A DNA stretch of 64,000 nucleotides, from NCBI RefSeq assembly GCF_011752625.1, contig NZ_VWXD01000002.1, forward strand, positions 124,001-188,000, in the 5' to 3' direction. The notes below the pieces were generated by a model. It was not told the origin of the DNA. It worked only from the letters and a program-made list of their open reading frames with translations, and searched no databases. The first letter of the stretch is position 1. The number at the start of each line of letters is the position of its first letter. The stretch is from Candidatus Pantoea formicae (GTDB lineage: Bacteria > Pseudomonadota > Gammaproteobacteria > Enterobacterales > Enterobacteriaceae). The position numbers were made by a program, and so were the translations under genes. Below, piece after piece: positions 28,584 through 37,803 of this stretch.

Positions 28584-29213
28584 TCAGTGCTCCTGTTGCA
28601 GTAATTTTTCCAACTGGGCGACACGCGCTTCTAACTGCGCCACGCGCGTAGCCAGATCTTCATTGTCTGCCGTAATGAGGTTCTCGGTGGCATCTTCTGT
28701 TACTTCGCCACCAAACAGATGCATATAGCGGCTTTCCCGCTTGCCCGGCTCGCGCGACAGTCGCACTACCATTGGACCATCATCACGCGTGATCAAACCA
28801 CTTAGCGTCTGTTCAACTTCACTCATATCGCTAAACTCATGCAGGCGCCCACTGCGAGTACGCAGCTCACCTGGCGTCTGAGCGCCGCGCAAAAACAGCA
28901 GCGTTAATACCGCCACTTCTGCACTGTTGAGTTGCAGGTTGCCAAACGCTGAGTTGCAGAAGCGCTGTTCGTATTTACTGACACGCTGCCCAAAGCCGCT
29001 ATTAGAGGTGGCGAGATGTTTTTTTACTAACTCATCCAGCTGCGATTGCACCTCCGTTTCACTGAGATTCATCACCGGTTCACGATTGGATTTTTGATTG
29101 CAGGCAGTGACAACGCCATTCAGTGAAAGTGGATACTGGTCTGGGGTGGTGACCTGCTTCTCCAGCAGGCAGCCGATAACGCGCAGCGCTTGCGCAGAAA
29201 GTGCCATCTTCAT
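28584..29213 (-). CDS. yceH: YceH, DUF480 winged-helix protein
   Basis: YceH belongs to the UPF0502/DUF480 family, whose structure has two winged-helix domains and whose role is unknown. The 209 residues carry [38 protein letters not shown] at the start and [14 protein letters not shown] in the second domain. A short C-terminal coiled segment ([21 protein letters not shown]) ends the protein. It lies between rimJ (19 bases) and mviM (one base). MKM versus a second Met at residue 3 is an open start choice. Confidence 0.92.
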   Translation of the reverse strand: MKMALSAQALRVIGCLLEKQVTTPDQYPLSLNGVVTACNQKSNREPVMNLSETEVQSQLDELVKKHLATSNSGFGQRVSKYEQRFCNSAFGNLQLNSAEVAVLTLLFLRGAQTPGELRTRSGRLHEFSDMSEVEQTLSGLITRDDGPMVVRLSREPGKRESRYMHLFGGEVTEDATENLITADNEDLATRVAQLEARVAQLEKLLQQEH

Positions 29214-29232
29214 TTCTCAGTCCTTATTATGT

Positions 29233-29820
29233 TCAACGACGATCCGGGGTCCACTCGCGCCAGGTCAGGGCAGTCAGCACGTGGTCCTGCCAGCGACCAT
29301 CAATGAGCAGATAGTCTTTTGCGTAACCTTCTTTCTCAAAACCAAGGCGAGCGAGCAGATCACCACTGCGCTGATTGTGTGGCATATAGTTTGCCATGAT
29401 GCGATGAATACGTTGCTGACGCTGCATATAGCGAATGGCGGACTGCAGTGCTTCAAACATCATGCCCTGCCCTTGCCACTTTTCACCCAGTGAATAACCG
29501 AGATAGCAGGCGTGAAAGGAACCGCGCAACACATTGCTGAAGTTGGCGACTCCGCGCACCTCACGCTCTTCCTGGTCCATCAACACAAAATAGTAAGCCG
29601 ATCCCTGTTTATGCATATCGGCTATCAAGCCAAGACGCGCTTGCCAACCGGAGGGGTAGCAGTGACTCTCATCGCGCACCGGCTCCCAAGGCTTGAGAAA
29701 AGCGCGATTCTCAGCGTAGTAATCAGCCAATCGCCAGGCATCACGTTCGTGTACTAAACGGACCACCAAACGATCGGTAGTGAGGCGCACGCGTGGGCCA
29801 GCAGAACGATAGCCAAACAT
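29233..29820 (-). CDS. rimJ: Ribosomal protein S5 N-terminal alanine acetyltransferase RimJ
   Basis: RimJ acetylates the N-terminal Ala of ribosomal protein S5 in the cytosol. The 195 residues fit the GNAT fold and align with E. coli RimJ throughout, with [19 protein letters not shown], the acetyl-CoA loop [10 protein letters not shown] and [35 protein letters not shown]. The frame is open 32 codons upstream, but the second of two tandem ATGs (29820) has AGGAG five bases before it and matches the E. coli start. It is divergent from mdtH. Confidence 0.95.
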   Translation of the reverse strand: MFGYRSAGPRVRLTTDRLVVRLVHERDAWRLADYYAENRAFLKPWEPVRDESHCYPSGWQARLGLIADMHKQGSAYYFVLMDQEEREVRGVANFSNVLRGSFHACYLGYSLGEKWQGQGMMFEALQSAIRYMQRQQRIHRIMANYMPHNQRSGDLLARLGFEKEGYAKDYLLIDGRWQDHVLTALTWREWTPDRR

Positions 29821-30021
29821 CATGACTCCTGAAATCCATAACTTTAAGAAAGATGTACGCCAGCGGCGATACTTCTCACTATAACCGTCCCCTTCGCTGC
29901 GGTAAAACCCTCGCAAGCAGGCAACGTCATTGTTCCTGATTCAGGATTAAATTTTCTGCGCATTCGATTAAAAAATATCATCCTGATAAAACTATGTTTC
30001 CCGCCTGAGCAGGCAGAAAAT

Positions 30022-30035
30022 AGACCAAACGGTCT
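30022..30035. promoter_or_regulatory. Palindromic operator before mdtH
   Basis: AGACC-AAAC-GGTCT is a perfect 5-bp inverted repeat with a 4-base centre, flanked by AT-rich bases, 30 bases before the mdtH start. Its form resembles sites bound by TetR-family repressors of efflux and stress genes. No regulator gene lies nearby, so the protein that binds it is unknown. Confidence 0.5.
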
Positions 30036-30065
30036 CTTATTCCACTCTCTTGCTCAGGATAAAGC

Positions 30066-31268
30066 ATGTCTCGGGTTGCGCGGGCACGACGCCTTGGTAA
30101 AACATTTTTATTAGTCGATAACATGCTGGTCGTGTTGGGTTTCTTCGTCGTTTTCCCGCTAATCTCCATTCATTTTGTTGAACAGCTCGGTTGGGCGGCA
30201 TTAATGGTGGGTATTGCGCTGGGATTGCGCCAGTTTGTCCAGCAGGGATTCGGCATCTTTGGCGGGGCCATTGCCGATCGCTTTGGTGCTCGCCCCCTTA
30301 TCGTCACCGGGATGTTAATGCGCGCGGCCGGGTTCGCTTGTATGGCCTTAGCACATCAGCCTTGGCTGCTGTGGTTAGCCTGTGTGCTCTCCGGCCTTGG
30401 CGGCACGTTATTTGATCCTCCACGCAGTGCCATGGTGGTTAAACTGGTGCGCGAACGCGAACGCGGCCGTTTTTTCTCGCTGTTAATGATGCAGGACAGT
30501 GCGGGCGCGGTGCTCGGAGCGCTGGTTGGCAGTTGGTTACTGGCATGGGACTTCCGTTTGGTCTGCTGGGTGGGCGCAGGGGTGTTTGTTACCGCAGCAA
30601 TCTTTAATGCCGTCTGGCTACCCGCGTGGCGTATCTCAACTGAACGCATTGCCATGCGCGAGGGCTTGCAGCGTGTCTGGCAAGATAAGCGCTTTCGCCT
30701 CTATGTTTTGACGCTCACCGGCTACTTTATTTTGGCGGTACAAGTCATGCTGATGCTGCCGGTGATGGTGAACCAAGTCGCGGGATCGCCAGCCGCCGTA
30801 AAATGGATGTACGCCATTGAAGCCATGCTCTCCCTGAGTCTGCTCTATCCGATTGCGCGCTGGAGCGAAAAGCGTTTTCGGCTGGAAACGCGCCTGATGG
30901 CCGGTCTATTCCTGATGACCTTTAGCCTGCTCCCGGTCGGCATGACGGATTCACTTCCCTCGTTGTTCATGCTCATCGGCGTGTTTTATCTCGGTTCGAT
31001 CATTGCGGAACCCGCACGTGAGACACTCAGCGCTTCACTGGCCAGTTCTCGTGCTCGCGGTAGTTATATGGGCTTCAGCAAATTAGGGCTGGCCATTGGC
31101 GGCTTGATTGGCTACTCCGGTGGCGGCTGGATGTTTGATATCGGGCAACAGATGGCGCTACCGGAACTGCCTTGGATGCTGCTAAGCAGCATCGGCATGT
31201 TCACCTTGCTGGCATTGTGGTGGCAATTTCAACCGCGGCCCGTCGCACCGGTCATCTTCAGCAGCTAG
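30066..31268 (+). CDS. mdtH: Multidrug efflux MFS transporter MdtH
   Basis: MdtH (YceL) is an inner-membrane major facilitator protein linked in E. coli to quinolone resistance. The 400-residue protein is hydrophobic, consistent with 12 membrane segments. It shows [34 protein letters not shown] at the start, the family motif [14 protein letters not shown] after the second segment, and [13 protein letters not shown] after the fourth. It is divergent from rimJ as in E. coli, with a palindromic operator just upstream. CTCAGGATAAAGC provides the ribosome site. Confidence 0.94.
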   Translation: MSRVARARRLGKTFLLVDNMLVVLGFFVVFPLISIHFVEQLGWAALMVGIALGLRQFVQQGFGIFGGAIADRFGARPLIVTGMLMRAAGFACMALAHQPWLLWLACVLSGLGGTLFDPPRSAMVVKLVRERERGRFFSLLMMQDSAGAVLGALVGSWLLAWDFRLVCWVGAGVFVTAAIFNAVWLPAWRISTERIAMREGLQRVWQDKRFRLYVLTLTGYFILAVQVMLMLPVMVNQVAGSPAAVKWMYAIEAMLSLSLLYPIARWSEKRFRLETRLMAGLFLMTFSLLPVGMTDSLPSLFMLIGVFYLGSIIAEPARETLSASLASSRARGSYMGFSKLGLAIGGLIGYSGGGWMFDIGQQMALPELPWMLLSSIGMFTLLALWWQFQPRPVAPVIFSS

Positions 31269-31314
31269 TTTGCCCCTTCAGACAATCTCTTCCATACTTC
31301 CCGCACGTCCGGAA

Positions 31315-31338
31315 AAAGGGTGACTACTGTCACCCTTT
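31315..31338. terminator. Hairpin between mdtH and grxB
   Basis: AAAGGGTGAC, loop TACT and GTCACCCTTT form a perfect 10-bp stem. The longer T run is on the minus strand, but the hairpin lies after mdtH and before grxB on the plus strand, where it may act as a weak terminator. Confidence 0.5.
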
Positions 31339-31357
31339 GCATCAAAGGAGAAACGGG

Positions 31358-32005
31358 ATGAAACTTTACATCTACGATCACTGCCCTTTCTGCGTCAAAG
31401 CGCGCATGATTTTCGGGTTAAAAAATCTGCCAGTGGAATTGATTGTCATGCTCAATGACGATGAGCAGATGCCCAAAAAACTCATTGGTCAGAAAATGGC
31501 GCCCATTCTGCAAAAAGCCGATGGTAGTGCCATGCCAGAGAGCATGGATATCGTCCGATTGGTGGATAAACAAGACCGTGAACCTTTGCTCAATGGCAAA
31601 AACAATCCTGCCATTAGCGAATGGCTGCGGCGTGTGAATGGTTATGTGAACAAGCTACTGATCCCACGCATTGCGGAGGCTTCGTTTGCCGAGTTCGCCA
31701 CACCGGAAGCACGCAACTACTTCCGCGATAAAAAGCAGGCCAGCATTGGCGATTTCACCGAGCTACGTAAACACGCACCGGGACTGATCAAAAATATCAG
31801 TGATGACCTGCGCCAACTCGACAAGCTCATCGTCAAACCCAATGCGGTGAACGGTGAATTGTCAGAAGATGATATTAATTTGTTTCCTTTACTGCGCTCG
31901 CTCACGCTGGTCGCCGGTATTGATTGGCCGAGTCGCGTTGCCGATTACCGGGACAACATGGCGAAGCAAACGCAGATTAATCTGCTCTCTTCCATCGCAG
32001 CTTAG
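31358..32005 (+). CDS. grxB: Glutaredoxin 2 GrxB
   Basis: GrxB is the glutathione-S-transferase-like glutaredoxin that reduces disulfides with glutathione. The 215 residues carry the active CPFC at residues 9-12 in KLYIYDHCPFCVKARM. A thioredoxin-like domain runs to about residue 75 with GQKMAPILQK and MPESMDIVRLVD, and an all-helical C-terminal domain follows. The frame opens 62 codons upstream inside mdtH, but the ATG at 31358 has AAAGGAGAAACGGG before it. It follows mdtH on the same strand. Confidence 0.96.
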   Translation: MKLYIYDHCPFCVKARMIFGLKNLPVELIVMLNDDEQMPKKLIGQKMAPILQKADGSAMPESMDIVRLVDKQDREPLLNGKNNPAISEWLRRVNGYVNKLLIPRIAEASFAEFATPEARNYFRDKKQASIGDFTELRKHAPGLIKNISDDLRQLDKLIVKPNAVNGELSEDDINLFPLLRSLTLVAGIDWPSRVADYRDNMAKQTQINLLSSIAA

Positions 32006-32016
32006 TGCTGTGCCTT

Positions 32017-32038
32017 GAGAAACGCTGCGGCGTTTCTC
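32017..32038 (+). terminator. Hairpin after grxB
   Basis: GAGAAACGC, loop TGCG and GCGTTTCTC form a perfect 9-bp stem 11 bases past the grxB stop. It lacks a T run, so it may act as a 3'-end stabiliser rather than a full terminator. Confidence 0.5.
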
Positions 32039-32115
32039 ATCCCTCTCCTGGTGACACCTGGCACGCTTTCAGGCAGGCTATGGCTGTTTTGCCGTATCGT
32101 TCAGGATGAGGAAAT

Positions 32116-32679
32116 ATGAAAAAGGCGATCTCTGGGCTGCTGGCCCTGTTTTTAGCCGTGTTATTGAGCGGCTGTAACCAATTGACGCAGTACACCATCA
32201 GCGAGCAGGAAGTCAATCAGGCGCTGCAGAAGCGCAATAACTTCGAAAAAGACATCGGTGTTTCCGGGCTGGTGAATGCACACATTGTGCTGAGCGATCT
32301 AAACAGCCAAATCGGCCGTGAAGAACCCGGCAAGATTACCCTGTCTGGCAAAGCCAACATTAATGTCAGTTCGCTGTTTGGTCCGCAGCAGGCGGAAATG
32401 CAGTTGAAGATGAAAGCACAACCCGTATTCAATGCGCAAGAAGGCGCCATTTATCTGCACGATCTGGAGATCGTTGATGCGCAAGTGCAGCCAGAGAAGA
32501 TGGCATCCATCATGAAAACGCTGACACCCTATTTAAATGAATCGTTGAAGCGTTACTTCAACGAAAAACCCGCTTATGTGCTGAGTGACGACCGCAGCAA
32601 AGGGGAAGCGCTGGCGAAAAAATTGGCTAAAGGTATTGAGGTTAAACCAGGAGAACTGGTCATTCCGTTTACGGATTAA
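32116..32679 (+). CDS. yceB: YceB lipoprotein, DUF1439
   Basis: YceB is a predicted outer-membrane lipoprotein of unknown role. The 187-residue protein starts with a lipoprotein signal, LLALFLAVLLSGC, with the lipidated Cys at residue 20. Asn follows at +2, not Asp, so export to the outer membrane is expected. The rest has the SMP-like DUF1439 features NQALQKRNNFEKDIGV and VDAQVQPEKMASIMKTLTPYL. GATGAGGAAATATG gives the ribosome site. A good terminator follows before pyrC. Confidence 0.9.
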   Translation: MKKAISGLLALFLAVLLSGCNQLTQYTISEQEVNQALQKRNNFEKDIGVSGLVNAHIVLSDLNSQIGREEPGKITLSGKANINVSSLFGPQQAEMQLKMKAQPVFNAQEGAIYLHDLEIVDAQVQPEKMASIMKTLTPYLNESLKRYFNEKPAYVLSDDRSKGEALAKKLAKGIEVKPGELVIPFTD

Positions 32680-32686
32680 CCTCTGC

Positions 32687-32713
32687 AACCGCACCTCCGG
32701 GTGCGGTTTTCAT
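32687..32713 (+). terminator. Rho-independent terminator of yceB
   Basis: AACCGCACC, loop TCCG and GGTGCGGTT (32687-32708) form a perfect 9-bp stem followed by TTCATTTCC. Confidence 0.85.
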
Positions 32714-32731
32714 TTCCCCGAATAAAATCCC

Positions 32732-32760
32732 GTGCAAACGGTTGCTCACACCCTTATGAT
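32732..32760 (+). promoter_or_regulatory. pyrC promoter with overlapping PurR box
   Basis: GTGCAAACGGTTGCTC (32732-32747) matches the PurR consensus core GCAAACGTTTGC closely. It overlaps a -35 (GTGCAA), and 17 bases later TATGAT (32755-32760) is the -10. E. coli pyrC is also PurR-repressed with the operator over the promoter. Confidence 0.75.
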
Positions 32761-32766
32761 TACTCC

Positions 32767-32805
32767 CCGGCCTAAACGTGCCCTTTCGTTTTTTCTTAGC
32801 CGGAG
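32767..32805 (+). promoter_or_regulatory. pyrC leader hairpin sequestering the ribosome site
   Basis: The start region reads CTCCCCGGCC. CCGGC (32767-32771) pairs with GCCGG (32799-32803), which overlaps the Shine-Dalgarno GGAG (32802-32805). In E. coli high CTP shifts initiation to a C and allows this hairpin to block translation, while initiation at G leaves it too weak. The same layout is visible here. Confidence 0.7.
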
Positions 32806-32813
32806 CCTTTTGA

Positions 32814-33860
32814 ATGACAGCCCAACCTCAGCAAATCACGATTCGCCGCCCTGATGACTGGCATATCCATCTGCGCGATGGCGCGATGCTCAATGCCGTA
32901 TTGCCTTACACCAGCGCGGTGAATGCACGTGCGATTGTCATGCCAAACCTGGTTCCACCGGTGACCAGCGTCGATGCCGCGATAGCTTATCGCGAACGCA
33001 TTATGGCCGCGCTGCCCGCTGAGCACGCCTTTACGCCGCTGATGACCTGCTATCTCACCGATTCATTGGATCCCGATGAGATCGAACGCGGCTTCCGCAG
33101 CGGCATTTTCACTGCCGCTAAGCTCTATCCCGCACATGCCACCACGAACTCAAGCCACGGTGTCACCAATATCGCTTCCATCGCCAAGGTGCTGGAGCGG
33201 ATGCAGCAAATCGGTATGCCGATGCTGGTACATGGTGAAGTGACCGATTCGCATATCGATATTTTTGATCGTGAAGCGCGTTTTATTGAAACCGTGCTGA
33301 AGCCGTTACGCCAGCAGTTCCCGGGCCTGAAAGTGGTCATGGAACACATCACCACCAAAGAAGCCGCGGAATACGTCGCCGCTGGCAACAATTTGTTAGG
33401 GGCGACGATTACGCCTCAGCATCTGATGTTTAACCGCAACCACATGCTGGTGGGCGGCGTGCGTCCTCATCTTTACTGCCTGCCGATTTTGAAGCGCAAT
33501 ATCCATCAGGAGGCACTGCGTAAACTGGTCGCCAGTGGCAACCGTCGCGTATTCCTCGGCACTGATACTGCGCCGCACCTGCGCCATCTGAAAGAAGCCA
33601 GCTGTGGTTGTGCCGGTGTCTTTAATGCGCCAACCTCGCTACCGGCTTACGCCACCGTGTTTGAAGATCTGCAAGCGCTCGAGCACTTCGAAGCATTCTG
33701 TTCAGAAAATGGACCTAATTTCTATGGTCTGCCGCTTAACGAAGGCACGCTGACCTTAGTCCGTGAGCCCTGGACGGTGCAAGAGACCATCGAGGTCGCC
33801 GATGACACGCTGGTGCCTTTCCTTGCAGGTGAAACACTGAACTGGCGTATCAAAGAATAA
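32814..33860 (+). CDS. pyrC: Dihydroorotase PyrC
   Basis: PyrC closes carbamoyl-aspartate to dihydroorotate in pyrimidine synthesis. The 348 residues equal the E. coli length. Metal ligands are visible: [10 protein letters not shown] (two His), the carboxylated Lys in [14 protein letters not shown], His in MLVHGEVTD and in [10 protein letters not shown], and the Asp in FLGTDTAPH. The C-terminus is conserved. It has a PurR box and a CTP-sensing type leader upstream and is followed by dinI with its own LexA-controlled promoter. Confidence 0.98.
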   Translation: MTAQPQQITIRRPDDWHIHLRDGAMLNAVLPYTSAVNARAIVMPNLVPPVTSVDAAIAYRERIMAALPAEHAFTPLMTCYLTDSLDPDEIERGFRSGIFTAAKLYPAHATTNSSHGVTNIASIAKVLERMQQIGMPMLVHGEVTDSHIDIFDREARFIETVLKPLRQQFPGLKVVMEHITTKEAAEYVAAGNNLLGATITPQHLMFNRNHMLVGGVRPHLYCLPILKRNIHQEALRKLVASGNRRVFLGTDTAPHLRHLKEASCGCAGVFNAPTSLPAYATVFEDLQALEHFEAFCSENGPNFYGLPLNEGTLTLVREPWTVQETIEVADDTLVPFLAGETLNWRIKE

Positions 33861-33889
33861 TTTTGCGCTGCTTGCCTTTGGGATAATTA

Positions 33890-33909
33890 TACTGTACAAA
33901 TAAACAGTA
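33890..33909 (+). promoter_or_regulatory. LexA (SOS) box of dinI
   Basis: TACTGTACAAATAAACAGTA has the CTG-N10-CAG core and matches the LexA consensus TACTGTATATATAAACAGTA at nearly all positions. It lies 20 bases before the dinI start, so it must overlap the promoter. Confidence 0.95.
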
Positions 33910-33928
33910 TATTATCCCGGAGGCTTTT

Positions 33929-34174
33929 ATGCGTGTTGAAATTACCGTAGCGAAAACCCAGCCCCTTCCCGCAGGTGCGTTAGATGCACTGAGCGCCGAA
34001 CTCACCCGTCGTATTTCTCTTGAATTCGCTGATGACGATCACCATGTCAAAGTCCGCTATGCGGGCGGTAATCAGCTCAGCGTATTTGGCGGCGGTAAAG
34101 AGACGCGCGAGCGCATCAGCGATATTTTACAAGAAACGTGGGAAAGTGCAGACGACTGGTTTATTACTGATTAA
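33929..34174 (+). CDS. dinI: DNA damage-inducible protein DinI
   Basis: DinI binds RecA filaments and tunes the SOS response, stabilising filaments and limiting UmuD cleavage. The 81 residues equal E. coli DinI, with MRVEITVAKTQPLPAGALDALSAELTRRI at the start and the acidic C-terminal helix ERISDILQETWESADDWFITD that contacts RecA. A near-perfect LexA box precedes it and a strong terminator follows. CCGGAGGCTTTT is the ribosome site. Confidence 0.97.
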   Translation: MRVEITVAKTQPLPAGALDALSAELTRRISLEFADDDHHVKVRYAGGNQLSVFGGGKETRERISDILQETWESADDWFITD

Positions 34175-34193
34175 CTGCCACTGTGCCGTTTTT

Positions 34194-34219
34194 GCCGGGT
34201 TTCGCCACCCGGCTTTTTT
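34194..34219 (+). terminator. Rho-independent terminator of dinI
   Basis: GCCGGGT (34194-34200), loop TTCGCC and ACCCGGC (34207-34213) followed by TTTTTT. Confidence 0.93.
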
Positions 34220-34317
34220 GTTTTTATTTCCCCCTCGCCAGATAAAGTTGCTGCATCTAGACTCTGATTAACCGATCCCCTATTCTTGCCTCGTCATGCT
34301 GACAGGAGATGATTTAC

Positions 34318-34587
34318 ATGACTACTGAGAAACCAGAAGAGGCGATGACGTTTGGTGAGTTGCTGGCATTAATTGCCGAACAGCAGCGTCGCTTAACCGT
34401 ACTGGAAAATGCTTTTGCCAGTTTAACGTTCTGTCTTGACGATCGTGCCAGCCAACTGCTGGTGCATAATTTGTCACTTGAAGCGCAAAACCAGAACCAC
34501 GACGCACAGTTACAGCAGCATTTTACCCGGTTGGCCGAGGAAATTCAGAAGCGTAATGGTCCGTTACCCGCCGATCCTCACGCCTGA
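34318..34587 (+). CDS. Hypothetical 89-residue helical protein
   Basis: I do not recognise this protein. It is 89 residues from the ATG at 34318 (ACAGGAGATGATTTAC upstream); an ATA/ATG choice three codons earlier exists. It has no signal or membrane segment. It is rich in Glu, Gln and Leu with heptad-like spacing in FGELLALIAEQQRRLTVLENAF and LSLEAQNQNHDAQLQQHF, so it is probably a helical or coiled-coil cytosolic protein. A single Cys lies near residue 38. It lies between dinI and bssS, where E. coli has no comparable gene to my knowledge. The ribosome site and position between a terminator and a promoter support it as a real single-gene unit. Confidence 0.75.
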   Translation: MTTEKPEEAMTFGELLALIAEQQRRLTVLENAFASLTFCLDDRASQLLVHNLSLEAQNQNHDAQLQQHFTRLAEEIQKRNGPLPADPHA

Positions 34588-34791
34588 GTGGGCAGCGTTT
34601 TAAACCCTTAACGCGCGCTAAAGTTCCACATGATGCGCGCCGATAACGCTGTTGTAGATGTTCTTTAGATAATCCAATAAATGCCCAGTGCATCGGGCAT
34701 GCTATTATTCGTCAAAAATAGCATTCTAAACGCATTTATTTTAGAACTGTTTTATAACACCCACTTTTTAACTATTGTACCGCCTGTTTCA

Positions 34792-34800
34792 TGTTATAAT
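34792..34800 (+). promoter_or_regulatory. Extended -10 promoter of bssS
   Basis: TGTTATAAT (TG, one base, perfect TATAAT at 34795-34800) is an extended -10 element without a good -35. Transcription would start near 34807, about 68 bases before bssS. The rest of the 287-base gap after the hypothetical gene is AT-rich and holds no gene I can support. Confidence 0.65.
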
Positions 34801-34874
34801 TGTCCCGCTAGTGCAAGAAAAGCCGCATTGAACCTCAAGAAGCACTTCGTTTAACGAGTAATATGGAGGTTATA

Positions 34875-35129
34875 ATGGACAGAAATAAAGACGTCATCCA
34901 GACGCATCCGTTGGTTGGATGGGACATCAGCACCGTAGACAGTTATGACGCCATGATGATCCGCCTGCACTCGCTATCATCGCAGGATCAGAAAGAAGAA
35001 GAAGCTGACGTGGGCCCCACCTACTGGCTGACTACCGATGTAGCCAGACAGTTCATCTCGATACTCGAAGCTGGCATTGCAAAAATAGAGTCCACAGAGC
35101 AATACCTACGCGATAATCAAAAGCATTAA
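34875..35129 (+). CDS. bssS: Biofilm formation regulator BssS
   Basis: BssS (YceP) affects biofilm formation and signal metabolism in E. coli through an unknown mechanism. The 84 residues carry the strongly conserved VIQTHPLVGWDISTVDSYDA and YWLTTDVARQFISILEAGIAKIES blocks. The middle (SQDQKEEEADVG) varies. An in-frame ATG four codons upstream is rejected because the Shine-Dalgarno GGAGG lies between it and the ATG at 34875. It has an extended -10 promoter upstream and a terminator downstream. Confidence 0.94.
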   Translation: MDRNKDVIQTHPLVGWDISTVDSYDAMMIRLHSLSSQDQKEEEADVGPTYWLTTDVARQFISILEAGIAKIESTEQYLRDNQKH

Positions 35130-35147
35130 TTCTTATCTTCGCGTGAA

Positions 35148-35172
35148 AGGGCACCCAATCGGGTGCCTTTTT
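35148..35172 (+). terminator. Rho-independent terminator of bssS
   Basis: GGCACCC (35150-35156), loop AATC and GGGTGCC (35161-35167) followed by TTTTT. It lies 20 bases past the bssS stop. Confidence 0.92.
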
Positions 35173-35234
35173 CATGGGCGCTCTCTTTTGGTATGCTGTT
35201 GAAAAAATTCGCCGTTTGCAGGAGTGATGTGGTT

Positions 35235-36350
35235 ATGGTTTATGATCTGATTGTGGTGGGCAGCGGGTCGGTTGGCGCAGCCGCCGGTTTCTATGCGACC
35301 CAAGCTGGCTTATCGGTATTGATGATTGATAGCGCCCATCCCCCACACAGCCAGGGCACACACCATGGTGAAACGCGCCTGATTCGCCACGCTTACGGCG
35401 AAGGTGAACGTTACGTGCCTCTGGTGCTGCGTGCCCAAGCCTTATGGGATGATCTGGAGCGTCAGAGCGGTGAGCGTATTATGCACCGCAGCGGCATCCT
35501 CAATCTCGCGCCACTGACCTCAACCTTTATTCAGAATGTCATCGACAGCGCTAAAGCCTTCAAGCTGGATGTGAAAGTGTTGCAGGCTGACGAGGTACGT
35601 AAGCGCTGGCCACAAGTTGGCGTGCCCGATGGATACATCGGCGTATTTGAGCCGAACTCCGGTTTCCTTAAATGTGAACAGGCAGTTCGCAGCTGGATAC
35701 AGTTGGCTGAACAAGCCGGTTGCGCGCAGCTGTTTAATTGCCCCGTGAGTGAAATTAGCCGCGACGGCGACCTGCAGCAGGTCACTACGCGTGATGGCGT
35801 GTTCCGCGCACGTAAGCTGCTGGTCAGCGCAGGCACCTGGGTCAGTCAGCTGGTACAAGGTTTACCTGTCACCCCTGTACGTAAAGTATTTGCCTGGTAT
35901 CAGGCCGATGGACGTTACAGTGAAAATAACCAATTTCCGGGGTTCACCGTGGAGATGCCGGATGGCACGCATTTCTATGGCTTCCCAGCGGATAACAATG
36001 CATTGAAAGTAGGACGCCATGATGGCGGCCAGCTGATGCAAAAACCTGAAGACCGTAAACCTTTTGGCAGCATAGCGGCGGATGGCAGTGAGGCATTCAG
36101 TTTTCTGCGCCAGTTCCTGCCAGGCGTCGGCGTGTGTTTGCACGGTGAAGCTTGTAGCTACGACAATACGCCGGATGAGGATTTCATTATCGATACGCTA
36201 CCGGGTGAGCCGAATCGTTTGATCATCACTGGCTTAAGCGGCCACGGATTCAAATTTGCCAGCGTGTTGGGTGAACTCGCGAGCGAGTTTGCTCAAGACA
36301 AACCTTTCTCATTTGACCTCACGCCATTCTCACTCGCGCGCTTTAACTGA
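35235..36350 (+). CDS. solA: N-methyl-L-tryptophan oxidase SolA
   Basis: SolA is a flavin amine oxidase of the sarcosine oxidase family that demethylates N-methyl-tryptophan and sarcosine-like substrates. The 371 residues start [26 protein letters not shown] with the FAD-binding GxGxxG motif. The covalent FAD Cys lies in [14 protein letters not shown] near residue 308. The C-terminus [17 protein letters not shown] is conserved. The frame opens 24 codons upstream, but the ATG at 35235 fits the family. The ribosome site is weak (GGAG ten bases away); a GTG two codons earlier is the alternative. Confidence 0.93.
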   Translation: MVYDLIVVGSGSVGAAAGFYATQAGLSVLMIDSAHPPHSQGTHHGETRLIRHAYGEGERYVPLVLRAQALWDDLERQSGERIMHRSGILNLAPLTSTFIQNVIDSAKAFKLDVKVLQADEVRKRWPQVGVPDGYIGVFEPNSGFLKCEQAVRSWIQLAEQAGCAQLFNCPVSEISRDGDLQQVTTRDGVFRARKLLVSAGTWVSQLVQGLPVTPVRKVFAWYQADGRYSENNQFPGFTVEMPDGTHFYGFPADNNALKVGRHDGGQLMQKPEDRKPFGSIAADGSEAFSFLRQFLPGVGVCLHGEACSYDNTPDEDFIIDTLPGEPNRLIITGLSGHGFKFASVLGELASEFAQDKPFSFDLTPFSLARFN

Positions 36351-36362
36351 TGAATATCGACG

Positions 36363-36386
36363 GGCTGGCGCACCGTCGCGCCAGCC
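36363..36386 (+). terminator. Hairpin after solA
   Basis: GGCTGGCGC, a 6-base loop and GCGCCAGCC form a perfect 9-bp stem 12 bases past the stop. No T run follows, so termination is uncertain. Further right a second hairpin (ATTCCGAA / TTCGGAAT, 36543-36564) precedes the yceJ start; otherwise I see nothing in the 297-base gap. Confidence 0.55.
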
Positions 36387-36647
36387 TGATTGACATACAT
36401 TGACGTTAATTCATATTTCATGAAGTTTTAAAACAGCCGTTGCCGCATTTGGTGTAGCAATTGATTTTTTAATCATTATCTCCCTCTCCAATAACCCTCA
36501 GCATTCAATAATCTTGCTCAAGATTGAAATAATTACTCATTTATTCCGAATGTCTTTTCGGAATTTATAGAAAAGTAAGCCTGATTGCTTTCACATTTCA
36601 AAATGTGGATGCTCATTGCTACTTATTTCATGCTCTGGTTAACAATC

Positions 36648-37220
36648 ATGTGGCGTAATTCCACTCAACACTTCGGTCTATTCTCCCTTTTATTGCATTG
36701 GTTGATGGCGTTAGCCATTTACGGCATGTTTGCGTTGGGTTTATGGATGGTAGGCTTAGGTTATTACGATGGCTGGTATCGCAGCGCGCCGGAAATACAT
36801 AAAGGCATCGGCATCTTATTATTTGCCGCCCTCCTGCTGCGGCTAAGTTGGCGCGTGATCTCGCCGCCTCCTGCTCCACTGGCACATTACTCACCACAGG
36901 TTCGTCGCGCCGCCTCTTTAGCACACTGGCTGCTGTATGGCCTGCTACTGGTTCTGCTGTTAAGTGGCTATCTCATCTCCACAGCCGATGGTAAACCCGT
37001 CTCCGTTTTCGGCTGGTTCAGCGTGCCCGCCTTGTTGAGTGGTGCGGGTACGCAAGCTGACCTGGCGGGTGACGTCCATTTATGGCTGGCCTGGGGGTTG
37101 GTGCTGCTTTCGGCCCTGCATGCGCTTGCCGCGTTGAAACACCATTTTATTGATCGTGATGTGACATTGAAAAGGATGTTGGGTTACCGCATCCCGTTAA
37201 CCTCTGAAAAGGAAAAGTAA
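36648..37220 (+). CDS. yceJ: Cytochrome b561-type protein YceJ
   Basis: YceJ is a b-type cytochrome of the CybB family that moves electrons in the inner membrane; partner unknown. The 190 residues hold four membrane segments with the expected His ligands: [51 protein letters not shown] and [25 protein letters not shown]. The start at 36648 ([10 protein letters not shown]) is chosen because the family begins this way; the frame is open 21 codons upstream from a TTG, which would add another hydrophobic stretch. No strong ribosome site is seen. It is coupled to yceI, 1 base downstream. Confidence 0.88.
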   Translation: MWRNSTQHFGLFSLLLHWLMALAIYGMFALGLWMVGLGYYDGWYRSAPEIHKGIGILLFAALLLRLSWRVISPPPAPLAHYSPQVRRAASLAHWLLYGLLLVLLLSGYLISTADGKPVSVFGWFSVPALLSGAGTQADLAGDVHLWLAWGLVLLSALHALAALKHHFIDRDVTLKRMLGYRIPLTSEKEK

Positions 37221-37221
37221 T

Positions 37222-37797
37222 ATGTTAAAGAAAACCTTACTGGCGCTCGGCGCCGTCAGCGTGCTCAGCGCCAGTGTGATGGCCAATGCCGCAGACTATA
37301 AGTTTGATAAAGAAGGCCAGCACGCCTTTGTCCAGTTCCGCATCCAGCATCTGGGCTACAGCTGGTTATACGGCACCTTTAAAGACTTTGACGGTACTTT
37401 CACCTTTGATGAGGCCAATCCAGCTGCAGATAAAGTGAGCGTAACCCTGAATACCGCCAGTCTCGACACTAACCATGCAGAGCGAGATAAACATATTCGC
37501 AGCGCTGACTTCTTAAATAGCGCTAAATTCCCACAAGCCACCTTCACTTCCACCGCCGTTAAAAAAGAGGGCAAGGAGTACAAGATTACCGGCGATCTCA
37601 CGCTCAACGGTGTGACTAAACCGATTACGCTGGATGCCAAATTACTGGGTGAAGGCAAAGATCCTTGGGGAGGTTATCGTGCAGGCTTTGAGGCGAGTGG
37701 CAACATCGTGCTGAAAGAATTTAATATCAGTAAAGATTTAGGGCCGGCTTCGCAAACAGCAGAATTAATTATTTCCGTCGAAGGTGTTCGTCAGTAG
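37222..37797 (+). CDS. yceI: Periplasmic isoprenoid-binding protein YceI
   Basis: YceI is a secreted lipocalin-like beta-barrel that binds polyisoprenoids; in E. coli it responds to high pH. The 191-residue protein starts with a Sec signal ([19 protein letters not shown], cleaved before ADYKFD near residue 24). YceI features such as [25 protein letters not shown] and [15 protein letters not shown] follow. The ATG lies one base past the yceJ stop with GGAAAAG before it. A strong hairpin separates it from trhO on the opposite strand. Confidence 0.95.
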   Translation: MLKKTLLALGAVSVLSASVMANAADYKFDKEGQHAFVQFRIQHLGYSWLYGTFKDFDGTFTFDEANPAADKVSVTLNTASLDTNHAERDKHIRSADFLNSAKFPQATFTSTAVKKEGKEYKITGDLTLNGVTKPITLDAKLLGEGKDPWGGYRAGFEASGNIVLKEFNISKDLGPASQTAELIISVEGVRQ

Positions 37798-37803
37798 AAC
37801 AAA

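Noticed and set aside
36585..36647. Longer yceJ starting at a TTG
   Set aside because: The extension is hydrophobic and unlike the family start; the ATG at 36648 fits homologues better.
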